Of a stretch of DNA of 64,000 bases, positions 44,745 through 53,647 are shown in pieces. Numbering within the stretch: position 1 is the stretch's first letter; each line of letters starts with the position of its first letter. A program made the translations under genes and the position numbers. Below the pieces are notes generated by a model. The model saw nothing but the letters and a program-made list of their open reading frames with translations. It ran no database searches and had not been told where the DNA came from. The DNA comes from CALOBA01 sp942491465 (lineage in GTDB: Bacteria; Pseudomonadota; Gammaproteobacteria; Chromatiales; Chromatiaceae), in assembly GCA_942491465.1 (NCBI GenBank), contig CALOBA010000064.1, positions 1-64,000 on the forward strand, read 5' to 3'.

Positions 44745-45962
44745 TCACCGGTCGGGCGCGCCCTGAGGGGACCAGCCGCTGGCCACACCCGGGCCCGGGT
44801 TGATGAGGATGCGCTCCCCTGCGCGCAGGCCGCTGAGGACGCTGATGGCGTCGGGCTGGTCCGGTGCCGGCTCGCCGAGACGGACCAGCCGCAGCTGCGG
44901 CTTGCCATCGTCGTCGAGGACGTAGACGCCGGGCAGGCTGCCGTTGTAGCGGATCGCCGAGCGCGGGATGACCGGGTTGACGCGGGCCGGGGCGCCGAAG
45001 TCGGGCACCAGCACCCTTGCGTACATCCCGGGCTCCGAGACGCCCTGGGGCAAATCGAGCTTGATCTTTACGGTATGCCGCTGCGGGTCGGCCATCGGGA
45101 AGATCTGTGCGACGCGCACCGGCACCCGGCCATCCGCGCCCATGCCCGGGATCGGTGCCTGGGCGCGCTGCGAGCGCACGCCCGGCTTGCCGCGGGGCAC
45201 GTCCAGCTCCGCGCTCAGCATCATGCCCTCGCGCAGGTTGGGACGCAGCCGCGCCGGGATATCGACCTCCACCTGCAGGTACTCGATATCGGCGTAGTTG
45301 AGCAGCGGTTGGCCGGGCTGAACGGTATCGCCGACCTCGATGAATTTCTTGACGATCACGCCGTCGAACGGGGCGATGGAGCGGGCATCGCGCAGCTTGG
45401 AGTCCAACGCCCGCAGCTCCGCCTGTAGCCGCATCATCGCATGCTGGGCCTCTTGGATGCGGGTGCCGGAGTCGTACAGATCGGCGGATATCTCCGCTCC
45501 CTGATCGCGGTCGCCGATGAATTCCTCCATCGGCCGCGTGAACATCTGATCGAACAGGTTGGGGATGGCCATGCCGCCCGGGGGGGTGCGCGATCGTGGC
45601 GAGTACAGCTCGCGGCTGTATTGGACGCCGGCGTTGCGGACCTGAGCATCGGCGCTGGCGATCTGGGCCATCAGCGCCTGGCGCTTCGCGGCCAGCTCGG
45701 CCGCATCGAGCGAGACCAGCAACTCACCCTCTTCGAAGCCGTCGCCCTCGATGCCGGCGAGGAAATTGACCCGCCCCGGCAGTTGAGCGGCGAAGGTGAC
45801 CTGCTTATAGGGGATGACGGTGCCGCCGACCGACACCCGCGGCGTGTTGTCCGCGAGCTCGACGACATGAACCTCGCCCATCGGGGCGGCGGCGCAGACG
45901 GCGCCTGCGATCACCGACAGACCAATCGCGGCGATGAGCGCGCACTTGCTAGACTTTCCCAT
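44745..45962 (-). CDS. Periplasmic adaptor (membrane fusion) protein of RND efflux pump
   Basis: The protein has 405 residues from the ATG at 45962. A signal sequence (KCALIAAIGLSVIAGAVCAA) precedes a barrel-sandwich domain (PGRVNFLAGIEGDGFEEGEL), an alpha-hairpin of ~100 residues, the second lipoyl half (FDGVIVKKFIEVGDTVQPGQ) and beta-barrel and membrane-proximal domains. It links the RND permease to an outer-membrane channel. It is the first gene of a two-gene operon with the permease downstream. Confidence 0.92.
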   Translation of the reverse strand: MGKSSKCALIAAIGLSVIAGAVCAAAPMGEVHVVELADNTPRVSVGGTVIPYKQVTFAAQLPGRVNFLAGIEGDGFEEGELLVSLDAAELAAKRQALMAQIASADAQVRNAGVQYSRELYSPRSRTPPGGMAIPNLFDQMFTRPMEEFIGDRDQGAEISADLYDSGTRIQEAQHAMMRLQAELRALDSKLRDARSIAPFDGVIVKKFIEVGDTVQPGQPLLNYADIEYLQVEVDIPARLRPNLREGMMLSAELDVPRGKPGVRSQRAQAPIPGMGADGRVPVRVAQIFPMADPQRHTVKIKLDLPQGVSEPGMYARVLVPDFGAPARVNPVIPRSAIRYNGSLPGVYVLDDDGKPQLRLVRLGEPAPDQPDAISVLSGLRAGERILINPGPGVASGWSPQGAPDR

Positions 45963-46555
45963 AATGCTTCGGGTACTCGGATACAGATGAAGGCAGGTGT
46001 GCGGGGAGACGCGTACCACCGGTGCCGGTGCCGCCGGGGCGTGCGGGTGCCGGGTCGAATCGACGGGACTTGGATCGAATCAGTCGCGGGTGTCGATCAG
46101 GGTACGCCGCTCCCCGGTCGAGTCTTGGTAATCGGATGACCGGCGGCCAAACCGGCACAGTATCCGCAATCGGGACGCGAGGATCAAGCCAGGGTACCAA
46201 CAAAAACTTATTAATCAGACGATTACGATCTTTGTCAGGGCTTCCGGCGGCTTCGGTCGACGGCCGTCCCCGGGCACGCAAGCGTTTGCGCTCGGGGCTG
46301 CGGAGGTACTGGCAACCGGGGCACGCGCGGCGGACGCTTGATTATACGCAACCAGGGCGCGGACAAGAGGCTATCGTCCGCCGGACAAAGTGTATAGTAT
46401 CGCGACACCACGGCCGAACGGTCCCGCCGTTCTCCTCGGCCGGAACCATCTCCCCACCCTCGGCAGCCGCCGTGGACCCATCCGTTCGACCTCGCCCGCG
46501 CTCGACCATGCCGGGCCGGTCCCTTGCACCGTTTAGACTACAGGAGCCCAACGCG
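45963..46555. other. Divergent promoter region, no gene
   Basis: This stretch separates the efflux operon (minus) from the GTPase gene (plus). A plus-strand frame is open through most of it but has no homology or start signal. A tatagtat-like -10 sits near 46393. Nothing else is recognised. Confidence 0.4.
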
Positions 46556-48046
46556 ATGCCATCTGCGGTCGCACCAGAGAGCGTACAGCAGCGCCTCGAA
46601 GACCTGGAAACCCATCTGGCGCAGGAAAATCCCGTTCTGCTGAACGCGGTCCAGAGCTTCCGCACCCTCGACCACGTCGCCTACGACATGGGCCTGCTCA
46701 GCCGCAGCGAGTCCTTCGCCAATCAGATCCCCTGGTGGCCTCTGGTGTCGATCCTGGGTACCTTCTCCGCCGGCAAGTCGACCTTTATCAACGACTTCCT
46801 CGGCCAGTCGATCCAGCGCACCGGCAACCAGGCCGTGGACGACCGCTTCACCGTCGCGGTCTACAGCCCGGAGCCCAAGAGCCGGACCTTGCCCGGCGTC
46901 TCGCTGGATTCGGACCCGCGCTTCCCGTTTTATCAGATGTCGCGCGAGATCGAGCGCGTCGCCGGCGGCGAGGGCAAGCGCATCGACGCCTACCTCCAGC
47001 TCAAGACCTGCCGCAGCGAGCGCCTGCGCGGCAAGATCATCATCGACTCTCCGGGGTTCGATGCCGACGCCCAGCGCACGGCCATCCTCAGCATCACCGA
47101 CCACATGATCGACCTGTCGGACCTGGTACTGGTGATATTCGACGCCCGTCATCCGGAGCCGGGGGCGATGCGCGACACCCTCCAGCATCTGGTGGTCGAC
47201 ACCATGAACCGTGCGGATTCGAGCAAGTTCCTGTTCATCCTGAATCAGCTCGACACCGCTTCGAAGGAAGACAACCCCGAGGACGTGGTCGCCGCCTGGC
47301 TGCGCGCCCTCGGCGAGGTCGGCCTGACCACCGGACGGTTCTACACCATCTATAGTCCGAACGCCTCGCACATCATCGACGATCCGGCGCGGCGCACCCG
47401 CTTCGAGGCCAAGCGCGACGCCGATCTCGAGGAGATCTACGAGCGCATGGACCGGGTGGAGGTCGAGCGCGCCTATCGCATCATCGCCGCCTTGCGCCAG
47501 AACGCCAATTCCCTCAACGACGAGACCATCCCGCTGCTGCAAACGGCGGTGCGCCGCTGGCGCAACCGCACCCTGTTCACGGAAGGATTGATGCTCCTGG
47601 CAGCGGCCGCCGCGTTCTTCTACTGGAGCATCGGCGCCGGCCATTGGCACGATTTCCACTACGAGCCGGCCTGGCTGGAAACGATCAAGGATGCGGTTTC
47701 CTGGAGCGTCCAGGGCATCGAGGTGGCGTTGGTGGCGTTGCTCGTCGGCGCGCACTTCGGTATCCGCAAGCTTGCCGCGCTGTCGGTGCTGCCCTGGCTT
47801 AAGAAACAGGCTGCCTCCGAGCAACTGCCGGGCGACCCGGTGGCCGCTTTCCGCTTCAATACCCACAAGTGGCACACCGGACTCTCCGGGCGACCGCAGG
47901 GCTGGAACGGCTGGGCGGAGGGGCGCGTCAGCAAGGTCCTGCACGACTGCGAAGAGTATGTCCAGCGCCTGAACGAGCGCTTCACCAACCCGAAGGGGCT
48001 GAAGGAGCCGACACCGCTGAACCCCGCGCCGGAGCAAACCGACTAG
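46556..48046 (+). CDS. Dynamin-like GTPase with membrane segments
   Basis: The protein has 496 residues from the ATG at 46556, preceded by CAGGAG; the frame is open ~530 nt upstream without support. The dynamin-type G domain shows P-loop GTFSAGKST near residue 69, DSPGFDAD (G3) and LNQLD (G4). A helical region and two hydrophobic segments (~345-362 and ~382-402) precede a C-terminal helical tail. Bacterial dynamin-like proteins remodel or protect membranes. It is followed 49 nt later by a ROK kinase gene on the same strand, possibly co-transcribed. Confidence 0.9.
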   Translation: MPSAVAPESVQQRLEDLETHLAQENPVLLNAVQSFRTLDHVAYDMGLLSRSESFANQIPWWPLVSILGTFSAGKSTFINDFLGQSIQRTGNQAVDDRFTVAVYSPEPKSRTLPGVSLDSDPRFPFYQMSREIERVAGGEGKRIDAYLQLKTCRSERLRGKIIIDSPGFDADAQRTAILSITDHMIDLSDLVLVIFDARHPEPGAMRDTLQHLVVDTMNRADSSKFLFILNQLDTASKEDNPEDVVAAWLRALGEVGLTTGRFYTIYSPNASHIIDDPARRTRFEAKRDADLEEIYERMDRVEVERAYRIIAALRQNANSLNDETIPLLQTAVRRWRNRTLFTEGLMLLAAAAAFFYWSIGAGHWHDFHYEPAWLETIKDAVSWSVQGIEVALVALLVGAHFGIRKLAALSVLPWLKKQAASEQLPGDPVAAFRFNTHKWHTGLSGRPQGWNGWAEGRVSKVLHDCEEYVQRLNERFTNPKGLKEPTPLNPAPEQTD

Positions 48047-48095
48047 CTCGCCGCCGGCAAGCGGCCTCGGACCTGTCTCAGAGCGGCCATCGCCC

Positions 48096-49001
48096 ATGCG
48101 CATCGGGATCGATCTCGGCGGTACCAAGATTGCCGCCATCGCCCTCGGCGCCGATGGCTGCGAGCTTGCCCGCCATCGTCGGCCGACGCCGCGCGACGAC
48201 TATCAGGCTACGCTCGGCGCCATTGCCGAACTGGTGCATCGGCTCGAGGCCGACTGCGGGCGGCGCGGCAGCATCGGTGTCGGCACCCCAGGCGCGATCT
48301 CGCCGGCCACCGGCCGGCTGAGAAACGCCAACTCGGTCTGGCTCAATGACCGCCGCCTGGACCAAGACCTGACCCGGGTCATCGGTCGCCCGGTGCGCAT
48401 CGCCAACGATGCCGACTGCTTCACCCTGTCCGAGGCCCGGGACGGATCGGCCGCGGGCGCCCGCACCGTGTTCGGCGTCATCATCGGGACCGGTACCGGC
48501 GGGGGGCTCTGCGTGGACGGTCGGCTGCTCGGCGGCCCCAATGCCATTGCCGGCGAATGGGGACACAACCCCTTGCCCTGGCCGAGGGCCGACGAGCTCC
48601 CCGGACCGGACTGCTATTGCGGCAAGCGCGGCTGTATCGAGACCTTCCTGTCGGGACCGGGGCTCGCCGCCGATCACGCCCGCGTCACCGGTCAGGCGCG
48701 TGATGCGGTCGCGATCGCCACGGCGGCAGCCCGCGGCGAGCCCGCTGCCTGCGCGACATTGCAGCGCCACGCCGAGCGCATGGCGCGGTCCTTGGCCACG
48801 GTGATCAATCTCATCGACCCCGACGTCATCGTCCTCGGTGGCGGGCTGTCCAACCTCTCGGGCCTGTATCGCAGCCTGCCGGCGCTGACCCTACCCTACC
48901 TGTTTGCCGAGCGTCTCGATACCGCGATCGTCCCGCCGCGTTATGGTGACGACAGCGGCGTGCGCGGCGCCGCCTGGCTGTGGCCCGGCACCGCGTCCTG
49001 A
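48096..49001 (+). CDS. ROK-family sugar kinase (fructokinase/N-acetylhexosamine kinase type)
   Basis: The 301-residue protein begins MRIGIDLGGTKIAAIALG, the ATP phosphate-binding loop of ROK kinases. IGVGTPGAISPATGRLRNAN and IANDADCFTLSEA (catalytic Asp) follow, then GEWGHNPL with the zinc-binding CYCGKRGCIETFLSG. All catalytic and Zn residues are present. The closest relatives are Mak fructokinase and NagK; sequence alone does not settle the sugar. It has a short 5' gap to the GTPase gene and is monocistronic downstream. Confidence 0.9.
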   Translation: MRIGIDLGGTKIAAIALGADGCELARHRRPTPRDDYQATLGAIAELVHRLEADCGRRGSIGVGTPGAISPATGRLRNANSVWLNDRRLDQDLTRVIGRPVRIANDADCFTLSEARDGSAAGARTVFGVIIGTGTGGGLCVDGRLLGGPNAIAGEWGHNPLPWPRADELPGPDCYCGKRGCIETFLSGPGLAADHARVTGQARDAVAIATAAARGEPAACATLQRHAERMARSLATVINLIDPDVIVLGGGLSNLSGLYRSLPALTLPYLFAERLDTAIVPPRYGDDSGVRGAAWLWPGTAS

Positions 49002-49103
49002 GTCGATCGAGAACCGCCGGCGCCGGCAATGTCGATCCGCCGAGCATACGCACCCCATTGATTGTCTATACTCAGGGGACGGCAACTCGATACGAAAGTA
49101 CAA

Positions 49104-49823
49104 ATGGCACGACTCCCCCGTTTCATCCTCCCCGGCTACCCCCAGCACGTCATCCAGCGCGGCAACAATCGCCAGCGCATCCTCTACGACGAAGAGGACT
49201 ACTGGTTCCTGTGGGCCCGCCTACGTGACGCCGCCGCCAAGTTCGGCTGCGATATCCACGCCTACGTGCTTATGCCGACGCACTTCCACTTGGTGTTGAC
49301 GCCATGGCACGAGAGTGGCATCGGCAAGCTGATGCAATACGTGGGCCGCTACTATGTCCAGCACGTCAACGCCCGCTATGAGCGCACCGGAACCCTATGG
49401 GAAGGGCGCTATCGCGCGACGCTGCTGGACCCGACCACATTCCTGCTGCCCATCTCCCGCTATGTGGAGCTGAACGCCGTACGCGCCGGGCTGGTGGCCG
49501 CGCCCGCGGCCTACGACTGGTCCAGCTACGCCGCGAACGCCTGCGGCGACGAAGACGACCTGGTCACGCCGCACGCGGAATACCGCAAGCTCGGACGCAC
49601 CCCGAAGGCGCGGGTCGAGGGCTATCGGGCACGCTTCGACGCGCAGCTCGCACCGCCGCTGCTTGAGCGCATCCGCGCAGCGACCAACAAGGCGTGGGTG
49701 CTCGGTGACGCGGAGTTTTGCCACTCCATCGAGACCAAGCTCAACCGCCGCCCGCTGCCCCGCCCCCGCGGCGGCGATCGCCGGTCCGCAACCTATCGGA
49801 GCACCACGGCCACAAGCGCCTGA
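49104..49823 (+). CDS. REP-associated tyrosine transposase (RAYT / TnpA_REP)
   Basis: The protein has 239 residues from the ATG at 49104. It starts MARLPRFILPGYPQHVIQRG, the RAYT signature. YVLMPTHFHLVL carries the HxH metal motif, and LMQYVGRYYVQHVNARYERT carries the catalytic Tyr (Y1-type). GRYRATLLDPTTFLLPISRYVELN follows. RAYTs are domesticated IS200/IS605-like enzymes that move or maintain REP sequences. REP-like palindromes seen at 13341 and 14501 could be substrates. The gene appears intact. Confidence 0.92.
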   Translation: MARLPRFILPGYPQHVIQRGNNRQRILYDEEDYWFLWARLRDAAAKFGCDIHAYVLMPTHFHLVLTPWHESGIGKLMQYVGRYYVQHVNARYERTGTLWEGRYRATLLDPTTFLLPISRYVELNAVRAGLVAAPAAYDWSSYAANACGDEDDLVTPHAEYRKLGRTPKARVEGYRARFDAQLAPPLLERIRAATNKAWVLGDAEFCHSIETKLNRRPLPRPRGGDRRSATYRSTTATSA

Positions 49824-49913
49824 GCTTCACCATGGATCTGTGCCGACACCGGCAAGCCTGTGCCGTGCTCGGCTTCGACGGCGTTTAGGTTATAGTCTCG
49901 TGACAGATCGAAG

Positions 49914-49940
49914 GCGCCGCCCCCGGGGGGGGGGCGGCGC
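49914..49940 (+). promoter_or_regulatory. GC hairpin with G-run in the PHA gene leader
   Basis: An 11-bp stem gcgccgccccc/gggggcggcgc with a 5-nt G loop ends 28 nt before the start codon at 49968. The ten consecutive G residues form a slippage-prone tract. It could influence translation or end upstream transcription; there is no T-run. Confidence 0.5.
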
Positions 49941-49967
49941 AGCCACTCATGATGACTGGAGCCCGCC

Positions 49968-50306
49968 ATGTCCGAGATCCATATCGTGCGCTCGCATCAA
50001 CTTGGCCTCGAGGTCGCTCGCGCCGAGGTTGAGCGCATCGCGCAGCGGGTCCAGGAGGAGCATGGCGCGAGCTACGCATGGGATGGCGACATCCTGAGCT
50101 TCAAGCGATCCGGCGTGAGCGGCTGGATCGAGGTACAGCCGGACAGCATCAACCTCAAGGTCAAGCTCGGTCTGCTGTTGACCGCCATCAAGGGCCAGCT
50201 CGAAGCGCGTTTGGCCGCGAAGATAGACGATGCGTTGGCGCGCTACCAGACGCCGGAGAGCGGGACGGAAAGCGCAGCGGGCTCCGACCCCTCGGGCACA
50301 ACCTGA
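49968..50306 (+). CDS. Polyhydroxyalkanoic acid system family protein
   Basis: The 112-residue protein MSEIHIVRSHQLGLEVARAE...VERIAQRV has a beta-rich middle (YAWDGDILSFKRSGVSGWIE) and ends with LEARLAAKIDDALARY. This is the usual profile of the PHA_gran_rgn family (PF09650). Members are linked by context to PHA granules, but their biochemical role is unclear. The gene is separated by 47 nt from the next gene. PHA storage is normal for Chromatiaceae. Confidence 0.85.
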   Translation: MSEIHIVRSHQLGLEVARAEVERIAQRVQEEHGASYAWDGDILSFKRSGVSGWIEVQPDSINLKVKLGLLLTAIKGQLEARLAAKIDDALARYQTPESGTESAAGSDPSGTT

Positions 50307-50353
50307 GGCGATCGCGGTCGTTTCCGCCGCCGGCCAGCGCAGATCGGATAAGC

Positions 50354-52153
50354 ATGTTTCATAGATTCCGAGCGCAGGGGTCGCCCAAAGCGCGCTGTGC
50401 GCAGACATCCGCGTCCGCGCTACCGCCGCCAAATGTTGAGCTGCGCTTCGGCCTCAGTGCCACCGCGCTCGGCGGCACCCGCGGCTGGTGGCCCGGGCGG
50501 CGCAAGCGCTCGGACGATACCCGCCAGGGCAAAGGGAGCGGCGAACGTCTCTTCGAGCGCGTGCATGGGGAGCTCAAACGCGAGAACCGCATCCGCATGT
50601 CCCCGGCCAAGCGGATGCGCCGGGCCGAAGCGACAGCGCAACACATCAGCGGCCCCGTCGAGGACACCCTAAACAAGGCTGCTCGCGAGCGCAGTGGCGT
50701 CCCGGAGCCCCTGGCTCAGCGACATCTGCTCGACGCCCTCGATGCATGCCTCGACAGCCTGGGGGACAGTCTCCGGCTCGTCTTGCAGGACATCTCGGCC
50801 GCGCCGCGCAGACCCGCGGCGGTGAAGCTGCTGCTGGGCGCCGCCTGCCGGCTGATGGAACTCGTCAGACGTCGCCAAGCGTTGCGTATGCTGCGCTTCC
50901 AACACCTGGAGCCCGATGACTGGAGAACCGCGAACCTGGTGTTTACGGCAATCGCCGGGCTCGGCGCCGAAGCGACGCCGATGCAGGGCCTGCTCGGCCC
51001 GCGGGCGACCCGGAACCCCGACGGCAGCATCAACGTCCTGCACCTGTACAAAGAGATCCAGATCATCGGTCTGTTCGACACCTGCGGCTGGCCGTTGCGC
51101 TATCACCCCATCGTCGATGCCTATGCGCGACAGGTCGAGCAGGCGATGACGGTGCGCTTCGACCTACAACCTTCAGCGGGCTCCGGTCTGCGCTTTGCCC
51201 ATCCCTACGCGGCCGAGCCGCCGCGACCATCGTCCATCGGCGAGCGCTGCATCGTCCTCGATATCACCCGCCTGCTCGCGGCCGTGCGCACCGACTGGCG
51301 CCATCTCGACGACGTCGCCGCAGCGGCCGGCTGGCGGCCTGCGCTCGCCAACTGCCCGCCGGCCACCCGCTATGCCGTCATCCGGCTGCTGGCCCGCGAT
51401 CTCGGCGTAGCCGATACGGATGACCCGCGCCCGGGGCCGGCACCCGCACGGGGTGAGTTGCACCTGCAGATCGGCATGGACGACCTGCGCAATCACCTGC
51501 GCTCGCTGTTCGCCGGCAGTGGGCTCGTGCGCGAGCAGTTGCAATTGTTCGACGCCTTCTCCGGCAGCTCGGCCAGGATTGGCGAAGGCCACGGCAGCGC
51601 CGATGAAGCGCAGTGGCGCATCACCGCCTCCGCCCCGCAGACCCTGGTTGCAGAGACCAAGGAGACACGCTGGACACGCCCGCTCAGGACGGGCGCCCCG
51701 GCGGCCATCGGCATCGGCCGCGACGGCCTGAAGCAACCGAGGCTCGGCTACATCGACCGCATCGAGCGCGACACGCTAGGCGCCGTCCATATCCGGCTGA
51801 CCGTTTTCGCCCGCTTCGGGACCCTGGTTCAGGTCAGTGACGCCGACGTTGACGACGCTCAAAGCCGCCACGTCGATCATCTGAGCTGCCTGCTGGTCTA
51901 TGACGACGACAACGGCTGGGCACTGCTGACGCCGCCCCAGGAGCGCTTCACGACGGGGACGCAGGTCGCCATCCGCACAAAGCGACTGCGGATGACGGCG
52001 CGCCTGCGCGAACTGCGCGAGAGCACACCGGAGTTGATGCTGTTCCAGCTGCGGCAATCGGACCTGTCCTTGAGCCCCCCGAGCTATCCCGGCGCGCGCC
52101 GGCAGCAACCGCAACGCGATGCCCCCGACCCAAGACCGCAGCACCGGTTCTAG
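50354..52153 (+). CDS. Uncharacterised ~600-residue protein
   Basis: The protein has 599 residues from the ATG at 50354; the open frame from 50078 overlaps the PHA gene. The N-terminal 150 residues are basic and low in structure. A helical region (~110-190: LDACLDSLGDSLRLVLQDIS) and an alpha/beta middle (IGERCIVLDITRLLAAVRT) follow. The C-terminal ~120 residues are beta-rich (LGYIDRIERDTLGAVHIRLT), somewhat like a PilZ-type barrel, though I see no RxxxR motif. No signal peptide or membrane helix is evident. I do not recognise the family. Confidence 0.65.
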   Translation: MFHRFRAQGSPKARCAQTSASALPPPNVELRFGLSATALGGTRGWWPGRRKRSDDTRQGKGSGERLFERVHGELKRENRIRMSPAKRMRRAEATAQHISGPVEDTLNKAARERSGVPEPLAQRHLLDALDACLDSLGDSLRLVLQDISAAPRRPAAVKLLLGAACRLMELVRRRQALRMLRFQHLEPDDWRTANLVFTAIAGLGAEATPMQGLLGPRATRNPDGSINVLHLYKEIQIIGLFDTCGWPLRYHPIVDAYARQVEQAMTVRFDLQPSAGSGLRFAHPYAAEPPRPSSIGERCIVLDITRLLAAVRTDWRHLDDVAAAAGWRPALANCPPATRYAVIRLLARDLGVADTDDPRPGPAPARGELHLQIGMDDLRNHLRSLFAGSGLVREQLQLFDAFSGSSARIGEGHGSADEAQWRITASAPQTLVAETKETRWTRPLRTGAPAAIGIGRDGLKQPRLGYIDRIERDTLGAVHIRLTVFARFGTLVQVSDADVDDAQSRHVDHLSCLLVYDDDNGWALLTPPQERFTTGTQVAIRTKRLRMTARLRELRESTPELMLFQLRQSDLSLSPPSYPGARRQQPQRDAPDPRPQHRF

Positions 52154-52607
52154 GAGGGTGCCGGTGGGCACAAGCAGGCGCTGGGTAACTGCGGCTGACG
52201 CGCTGCTCGGCCCCTCGCGCACCATCGGACCCGCTCGCCGTTCGCTGTGCCCCTGCGGAAAGGCTTCGGCCCCGCGCTCGGCGGTTGCCGTCAATCCTGC
52301 CGAAAACCCCTGATACAACATTAAGAAACGATCGGATACTGCTGACTAGGCTCATAAAAAGTGTCATCAAAATCTTGCCGTCTCGGCCTGTTGCGCCTAT
52401 GCTAAAGGCACCACGGTTATCCATAGAGGTGTAGCAATCCCGCCACATCCGGAGACCGAAAACGGACCGTAGATTCATCGGCGAAGCCGGCACTGCATTC
52501 GGGGGCATTCAGATCATGAGGGGTACGATCGAGCTAATCGCGACTGGGGACCACGCGGACCACGCGGACCACGCGGATCAAGCGGACCAGCGGACCACGG
52601 GTCGGGA
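52154..52607 (+). other. Intergenic region with 9-bp tandem repeats
   Basis: Units of gaccacgcg are repeated about four times at 52549-52584 directly before the GTG-started gene. A short frame from 52516 reads through them as HAD repeats and stops. It may be a degenerate leader or the former start of the downstream gene in another frame. Nothing else is recognised in 52154-52515. Confidence 0.4.
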
Positions 52608-53510
52608 GTGGAAGGTATCGCGCGCCGCGAGCTGTTGCTCGGCGTCGGCGCGCTGTCCAGCGCGCTGCTGCTGGGACTGCCGCAAACGGCAGCGGCGGGT
52701 CGGGGGACCTCGCTGCAGACGACGGTCAATCGGCAGGTCCAGCGTTTGCGGGCCCAAGGCATCATCCGCTCCGATGAGGAGACCTCCTGGTCGGTCTACG
52801 ACTTCACCACCGGCAAGAAGCTGGTCGCCATCAACGAGGACCTCCCGCGCCAGGCGGCCAGCATGATCAAGCCGTTTGTCGCCCAGGCGTTCTTCTACAC
52901 CGCGGCCCGTCGCGGCTCCGGCCTGACCTACACGAGTTCCCACCGCGCGCTCATGGAGCAGATGATCCGGCGCAGCAGCAACTCCGCCACCAACCGCCTC
53001 ATCGATATGGTCAGCCGCTACAACGGCGGCATCGGCCCGAAGGCGGTGGAGAAGGTGCTCAAGACCAATGCGCCGGGAATCTTCAGCCAGACCAGCGTGG
53101 TCGAGCGCATCCCGGCCGGTGGGCGCACCTACCGCAACAAGGCCTCGGCCCACGACTACAGCCGTTTCCTGTATGCGCTCTGGAACGACCGCTTGCCCTA
53201 TGCCGCCGAACTCAAGAAGATCATGGCGCTGCCCAACCGCGACCGCATCACCCACGGCGTCAGCAACATCCCCGCGCATGTGCGCGTCTACGACAAGACC
53301 GGCTCCACCGCCCGCCTGTGCGGCAACATGGGCATCATCGAATGCCGCGACAGCCGCGGACGACCGCGCCCCTACACCTTCATCGGCATCATCCAAAAGC
53401 GCAGCCGCACCGGCGCCTACGGCACCTGGATCACCAAGCGCAGCAACGCCATCCGCTCGGTCTCGCGCGTCGTCTACGACTACATGAAGCAGCGCCACCG
53501 CCTCGCCTGA
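52608..53510 (+). CDS. Exported class A beta-lactamase-fold serine hydrolase
   Basis: The protein has 300 residues from a GTG at 52608. The N-terminus carries a twin-arginine-like signal (ARRELLLG then a hydrophobic run to AAA). The serine beta-lactamase/penicillin-binding fold shows SMIK (Ser-x-x-Lys, near 85), SSN in place of SDN (RRSSNSATN) and DKTGS (Lys-Thr-Gly, near 230). There is no clear Glu166-type deacylation motif, so a peptidoglycan-related hydrolase or peptidase seems more likely than antibiotic resistance. It is Tat-exported and folded before export if the signal is used. Confidence 0.85.
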   Translation: MEGIARRELLLGVGALSSALLLGLPQTAAAGRGTSLQTTVNRQVQRLRAQGIIRSDEETSWSVYDFTTGKKLVAINEDLPRQAASMIKPFVAQAFFYTAARRGSGLTYTSSHRALMEQMIRRSSNSATNRLIDMVSRYNGGIGPKAVEKVLKTNAPGIFSQTSVVERIPAGGRTYRNKASAHDYSRFLYALWNDRLPYAAELKKIMALPNRDRITHGVSNIPAHVRVYDKTGSTARLCGNMGIIECRDSRGRPRPYTFIGIIQKRSRTGAYGTWITKRSNAIRSVSRVVYDYMKQRHRLA

Positions 53511-53647
53511 CGGCGCCCGCCGCGCTCGGGCGGTCAGCATCGCCCGAATGCGGCAGCCTGATCGGCCCGAACGGGCAAATCAATTCACGGACAGGGCCGA
53601 CGCCACATGCCAGCCGGGTCGACCCGCCAGCCTTCGAGGACGACCCC

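Noticed and set aside
46538..48139. Minus-strand 533-codon frame over the dynamin-like gene
   Set aside because: It is a shadow; the plus strand has G1, G3 and G4 motifs and a ribosome-binding site.
52549..52584. Iteron-type replication origin
   Set aside because: The units are only nine bases, four copies, GC-rich, with no DnaA boxes or replication gene.
52608..53510. Acquired beta-lactamase resistance gene
   Set aside because: SDN is changed to SSN, a Glu166-type motif is not seen and codon use matches the host; a cell-wall-related hydrolase is more likely.
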